From assembly GCF_002979435.1 (NCBI RefSeq), contig NZ_PCOV01000001.1, positions 496,001 through 560,000 on the forward strand: a stretch of 64,000 nucleotides of DNA, in the 5' to 3' direction. Origin of the DNA: Microbacterium sp. MYb66 (GTDB taxonomy: Bacteria > Actinomycetota > Actinomycetes > Actinomycetales > Microbacteriaceae). Below, in pieces: positions 61,139-64,000 of this stretch; position 1 is the stretch's first letter; each line of letters starts with the position of its first letter. The notes below the pieces were generated by a model, which saw only the letters and a list, made by a program, of their open reading frames with translations, was not told the origin of the DNA and ran no database searches. A program made the translations under genes and the position numbers.

Positions 61139-61558
61139 TCATCGCGCGAAGTTCCCTCGGTAGTCCTCGAAGGCCCAGCCAATAAGGCACACCACAACAA
61201 AGGGAACGATGATGACCGCAAGCCACGTGCCGACGGCCATTCCCACAACGAACATCCCGATCGCGCCGGCGAGAAGGATCGGCCACCAGCTCCACGGGCT
61301 GAAGTGTCCCACTTCGGGATCCCCGTCGTCGATATCGGCGTCGAGCCGATCCTCAGGCAGGCTGCCGGCCGGACTCTCACGCTGGGTGATGGTGAAGTAG
61401 AACGCGATCAGCGCACACATGATGCCTGACAGCCCCATCGTGATCGTACCGATTACCTCGAACTCGCCCTGCAGAAGACTCCAGACGACATACGCGGCGT
61501 CCGAGGCGAGAAAACCGATCGCCATGATCCACAGAACAACCTTGCTCGAATTCACCAT
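61139..61558 (-). CDS. ctaF: Cytochrome c oxidase subunit 4 (actinobacterial CtaF type)
   Basis: A 139-residue membrane protein with four hydrophobic segments. The middle block DRLDADIDDGDPEVGHFSPWSWWPI matches the conserved (D/E)D-rich loop and F-SP-SWWP of actinobacterial subunit 4, an accessory part of the bcc-aa3 supercomplex. The usual partners ctaC, ctaD and ctaE are not nearby, so this is an orphan or second copy. The start ATG lies after AAGGGTGA. The -10 CATACT (61581-61576) and motif copy B lie just upstream. Confidence 0.82.
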   Translation of the reverse strand: MVNSSKVVLWIMAIGFLASDAAYVVWSLLQGEFEVIGTITMGLSGIMCALIAFYFTITQRESPAGSLPEDRLDADIDDGDPEVGHFSPWSWWPILLAGAIGMFVVGMAVGTWLAVIIVPFVVVCLIGWAFEDYRGNFAR

Positions 61559-61575
61559 TCACCCTTCATCGCGAA

Positions 61576-61599
61576 AGTATGGGTTGATAAAATCATCAT
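61576..61599 (-). promoter_or_regulatory. ctaF promoter with island motif copy B
   Basis: The minus-strand -10 CATACT (61581-61576) is followed by a start near 61569. TTGATAAAATCATCAT (61584-61599, plus-strand reading) lies directly upstream in the spacer region between -10 and -35, where a bound repressor would block polymerase. Confidence 0.55.
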
Positions 61600-61685
61600 A
61601 TCACTGGCATTGATTGCACCCTGCCCAGCGGCTGCGTGACCCTAGCGTTCGAGGCCCTAGTGGCCCTCGGCCGCCCGCTTCGGAT

Positions 61686-63833
61686 CTAGACAGACAGTGG
61701 GACGTCGTTCCAGAGCGGAGTTCCGGCCCAGGGCGTTCCACGGTCCTCGAGCGTGGTGTGACTGACTTGTCGTAGCGTCGAGAGCACGGCGGTGGGGGTG
61801 ATCTGTGCGGCGCGTGCGGCGATGGGTGTGTGTCGGAGGGCGAGATACCAGAGGCTGGCGAGATGGAGGTGGCTTTCGCGGGTGTCGATGACCGCGTTGC
61901 CGCTCGCGGGGGTGAGGCCCAGGTCCAGCAGTTGTTCAATCGCTTCGGAGAGAGTCTCGCTCAGGATCGCGGCGTTGGGGTTTTTGGTGCGGTCAGCAAC
62001 GAACTGGAGGCTTTCAGCGAGGGCGAGGAGTTCGCCGGTGCTGTCCCACCCGAAGTGTCCGGTTTCTTCGAAGGCGCGGGCCAGTGCGGGAGCAGTCCCG
62101 CCGGCGCCGGTTTCGAAGACTCGTCCCCCGCCGAGGAGGGGGACGACGGAGAGCATCCGCGAGGAGGTGCCGAGTTCCATGATCGGGAACAAGTCGGTGA
62201 GGTAGTCGCGGAGGAGATTGCCGGTGACGGAAATCGTGTCCTCGCCGCGCCGGATCCGCTCGAGCGAGTACTCCATCGCCTCCTCCGGCGCCAACACCTG
62301 AATATCGAGGCCCTCGGTGTTCTCGGTCTTCAGATATCTGCGGACAACGTCGGTGAGGGCGCGGTCGTGCGCGCGCGTGGGATCGAGCCAGAACATCGCT
62401 GGTGTTCCACTTGCGCGGGCGCGGGAGACAGCAAGGGTCACCCAGTCGCGGAGCGCGATGTCGGTGGTGTGGCATGCACGCCAGATATCTCCGGCGGCGA
62501 CCTGGTGGTGGAGGATGACGTCGCCTGCCGCGTTGGTCACCTGCACGATGCCGGCGTCGTCCAGTTCGAAAGTCTTGTCGTGCGAGCCGTACTCTTCCGC
62601 CTTCTGCGCCATGAGTCCGACGTTCGATACGGAGCCGAGTGTGGCCGGGTTGAACGCACCATGGGTGCGACAGTCGTCGATGACCTTCTGGTAAATGCCG
62701 GCGTAGCTGGAATCGGGGATGACGGCGAGGGTGTCACGCTCGCGCCCGTCTGGCCCCCACATGTGTCCAGAGGTGCGGATCATCGCGGGCATTGACGCGT
62801 CGATGATCACATCGTTCGGGGCGTGCAGGTTGGTGATCCCCCGCGCCACGTCGACCATTGCGAGGGCGGGACCGTCATCGATCCCGTCCTGGAAGGCCTG
62901 GGATATCTCTGCCCCGTGGGGCAGGCGATCAAGACCGCTCAGGAGTGAGGCGAGCCCGTGGTCCGGCGTGTAGCCTGCCGCGGCGAGCTCAGCACCGTAC
63001 CGTTCGAACACGGCGGGGAAGAACGCTTGGATTGTATGTCCGAAGATGATCGGGTCCGAGACCTTCATCATCGTCGCCTTCAGGTGCACGGAGAACAACA
63101 GGCCCTCCGTCTTTGCCCGCTGGATCTGGGCGTCAAGGAAAGTACGCAACGGCCCGACGCGGAGTACGCTCGCGTCGACGACGTCCCCCGCCGACACAGG
63201 AACTGCGTCTCGCAAGACACGAGCAACACCGGACTCGTCAATGAACTTGATGGCGAGCGTGTCCGCGGCCGGTGCGACCCAGGTGGTCTCGTTCGCACGG
63301 AAGTCGTCGCCGCTCATCGTGGCGACATTCGTTCTTGAGTCCCGACTCCATCGGCCCATGTGGTGGGGGTGCTTGCGGGCGTAAGACTTCACGGACGACG
63401 GCGCGCGACGATCCGAGTTCCCCTCGCGGAGCACCGGATTCACCGCGCTGCCTTTCGTCTTCCCATACCGCCGTCGAATGTCCCGGTCCTCGTCCGTGAC
63501 GACCGCACCCGGATAATCGGGGACGTTGACTCCCTGCGCCTGCAGCTCGGTGATCGCCGCTTTGATCTGAGGGACCGACGCCGACATGTTCGGCAGCTTG
63601 ATGATGTTCGCGCTCGGCGACGAGGTGAGCCGAGCCAGCTCGATCATCCCGTCCGCCTGACGCTGTGACGGTGTGAGCCGTTCGGGGAACTGGGCGCGGA
63701 TCCGCGCTGGCAGCGAGATGTCCCGAGCTTCGACCTTCACGTCGGCGAGGGCTGCAAAAGCCTGCACCAAGGGGAGCAGCGTGAGCGATGCGAGACGGGG
63801 GGACTCGTCCGTCAGCGTCCAGATGATCTTCAT
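61686..63833 (-). CDS. icd: Isocitrate dehydrogenase (NADP+), monomeric type
   Basis: A 715-residue monomeric-type enzyme converting isocitrate and NADP+ to 2-oxoglutarate, CO2 and [27 protein letters not shown] at the start, the phosphate/substrate-binding [46 protein letters not shown] and the NADP-binding [13 protein letters not shown] region are conserved. The length is close to the usual 735-745. ATG 63833. It is the first gene of the island on the minus strand, with motif copy C 69 bases upstream. Whether a second icd exists elsewhere cannot be seen here. Confidence 0.95.
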   Translation of the reverse strand: MKIIWTLTDESPRLASLTLLPLVQAFAALADVKVEARDISLPARIRAQFPERLTPSQRQADGMIELARLTSSPSANIIKLPNMSASVPQIKAAITELQAQGVNVPDYPGAVVTDEDRDIRRRYGKTKGSAVNPVLREGNSDRRAPSSVKSYARKHPHHMGRWSRDSRTNVATMSGDDFRANETTWVAPAADTLAIKFIDESGVARVLRDAVPVSAGDVVDASVLRVGPLRTFLDAQIQRAKTEGLLFSVHLKATMMKVSDPIIFGHTIQAFFPAVFERYGAELAAAGYTPDHGLASLLSGLDRLPHGAEISQAFQDGIDDGPALAMVDVARGITNLHAPNDVIIDASMPAMIRTSGHMWGPDGRERDTLAVIPDSSYAGIYQKVIDDCRTHGAFNPATLGSVSNVGLMAQKAEEYGSHDKTFELDDAGIVQVTNAAGDVILHHQVAAGDIWRACHTTDIALRDWVTLAVSRARASGTPAMFWLDPTRAHDRALTDVVRRYLKTENTEGLDIQVLAPEEAMEYSLERIRRGEDTISVTGNLLRDYLTDLFPIMELGTSSRMLSVVPLLGGGRVFETGAGGTAPALARAFEETGHFGWDSTGELLALAESLQFVADRTKNPNAAILSETLSEAIEQLLDLGLTPASGNAVIDTRESHLHLASLWYLALRHTPIAARAAQITPTAVLSTLRQVSHTTLEDRGTPWAGTPLWNDVPLSV

Positions 63834-63901
63834 GACTTCCCATCACGACCCGCCCACGCGCTGCACCAGGCATGTCCAGGTCGCCGTCGTTGGTTTATGA
63901 T

Positions 63902-63917
63902 TTGACAAACTCATCAT
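63902..63917. promoter_or_regulatory. Island motif copy C (between icd and a divergent gene)
   Basis: TTGACAAACTCATCAT differs from copy B at two of 16 positions. It lies 69 bases upstream of icd and 62 bases upstream of the plus-strand start at 63979, so one site could control both directions. Confidence 0.55.
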
Positions 63918-63978
63918 TTCATACTGCGGACGCCTCACACTCCATCCGAGGAGACCGCACCCGAGCTTTGGAGCACCG

Positions 63979-64000
63979 ATGGCCGTGATCGCTCAGTTTC
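63979..64000 (+). CDS. Start of a plus-strand gene cut by the window edge
   Basis: ATG 63979 opens a frame reading MAVIAQF to the end of the window, with TGGAG about seven bases upstream. Only seven codons are visible, so no product can be named. It would be divergent from icd. Confidence 0.4.

Noticed and set aside
1..64000. CRISPR arrays, rRNA genes, integrases and tRNA genes other than tRNA-Glu.
   Set aside because: No regularly spaced 25-40-base repeats, rRNA-like sequence, recombinase motifs or further cloverleaf patterns were seen by eye.

Overview
The window reads as chromosomal DNA of a high-GC actinobacterium of the family Microbacteriaceae, most likely Microbacterium or a close relative. 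The reasons are the strongly G/C-ending codons, the runs murA-plsC-gpsA-ddl-DUF3515-thiL, coaD-yceD-rpmF-rnc-mutM, smc/ftsY/ffh and rpsP-KH-rimM-trmD ... rplS-lepB-rnhB-DUF2469-yraN-comM, a DUF7882 protein of a type common in that family, and an actinobacterial cytochrome oxidase subunit 4. No plasmid or phage backbone is seen.

Layout. 1-5.1 kb: the 3' part of aminopeptidase N, an acetyltransferase/metallo-hydrolase pair, tRNA-Glu(CTC), and an MFS exporter with its winged-helix regulator. 5.1-8.1 kb: an ECF sigma factor with a DUF4349 membrane protein, divergent from a TerC-family manganese exporter preceded by a yybP-ykoY-type riboswitch. 8.1-11.9 kb: LON-like, DUF427, flavin monooxygenase and O-acetylhomoserine sulfhydrylase genes. 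11.9-18.4 kb: leuCD behind a Leu-rich leader peptide, then murA, plsC, gpsA and ddl (envelope precursors). 18.4-25.7 kb: housekeeping genes (thiL, rsmD, recG, coaD, yceD, rpmF, rnc, mutM). 25.7-31.2 kb: an M23-type membrane protein with its regulator, an ABC transporter, and a transcription unit with small ORFs ahead of a double-GNAT acetyltransferase. 31.3-41.8 kb: smc, ftsY and ffh, with lipBA, a TetR gene and a second ECF pair between them. 41.8-48.9 kb: an EamA/LysR pair and a glpDFK glycerol operon with a divergent SorC-type regulator. 48.9-57.3 kb: a YbdK-type ligase, then translation and secretion genes. 57.3-64 kb: comM is cut after about 350 codons by foreign-looking DNA carrying TGACAC repeats and five codirectional minus-strand genes (monomeric icd, ctaF, sulP, arsR, DUF7882).

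Two themes stand out. First, many genes have an actinobacterial -10 box (TAnnnT) exactly six or seven bases before the start codon, with no Shine-Dalgarno sequence, so leaderless transcription is common here. Second, the right-hand island carries three copies of a 16-bp motif (close to TTGAYRAWNTCATCWT), each upstream of a transcription unit (icd, ctaF-sulP, arsR). This suggests one ArsR-family repressor controls an acquired set that combines an anion transporter, an oxidase subunit and an NADPH-producing dehydrogenase. I do not know this combination as a described system.
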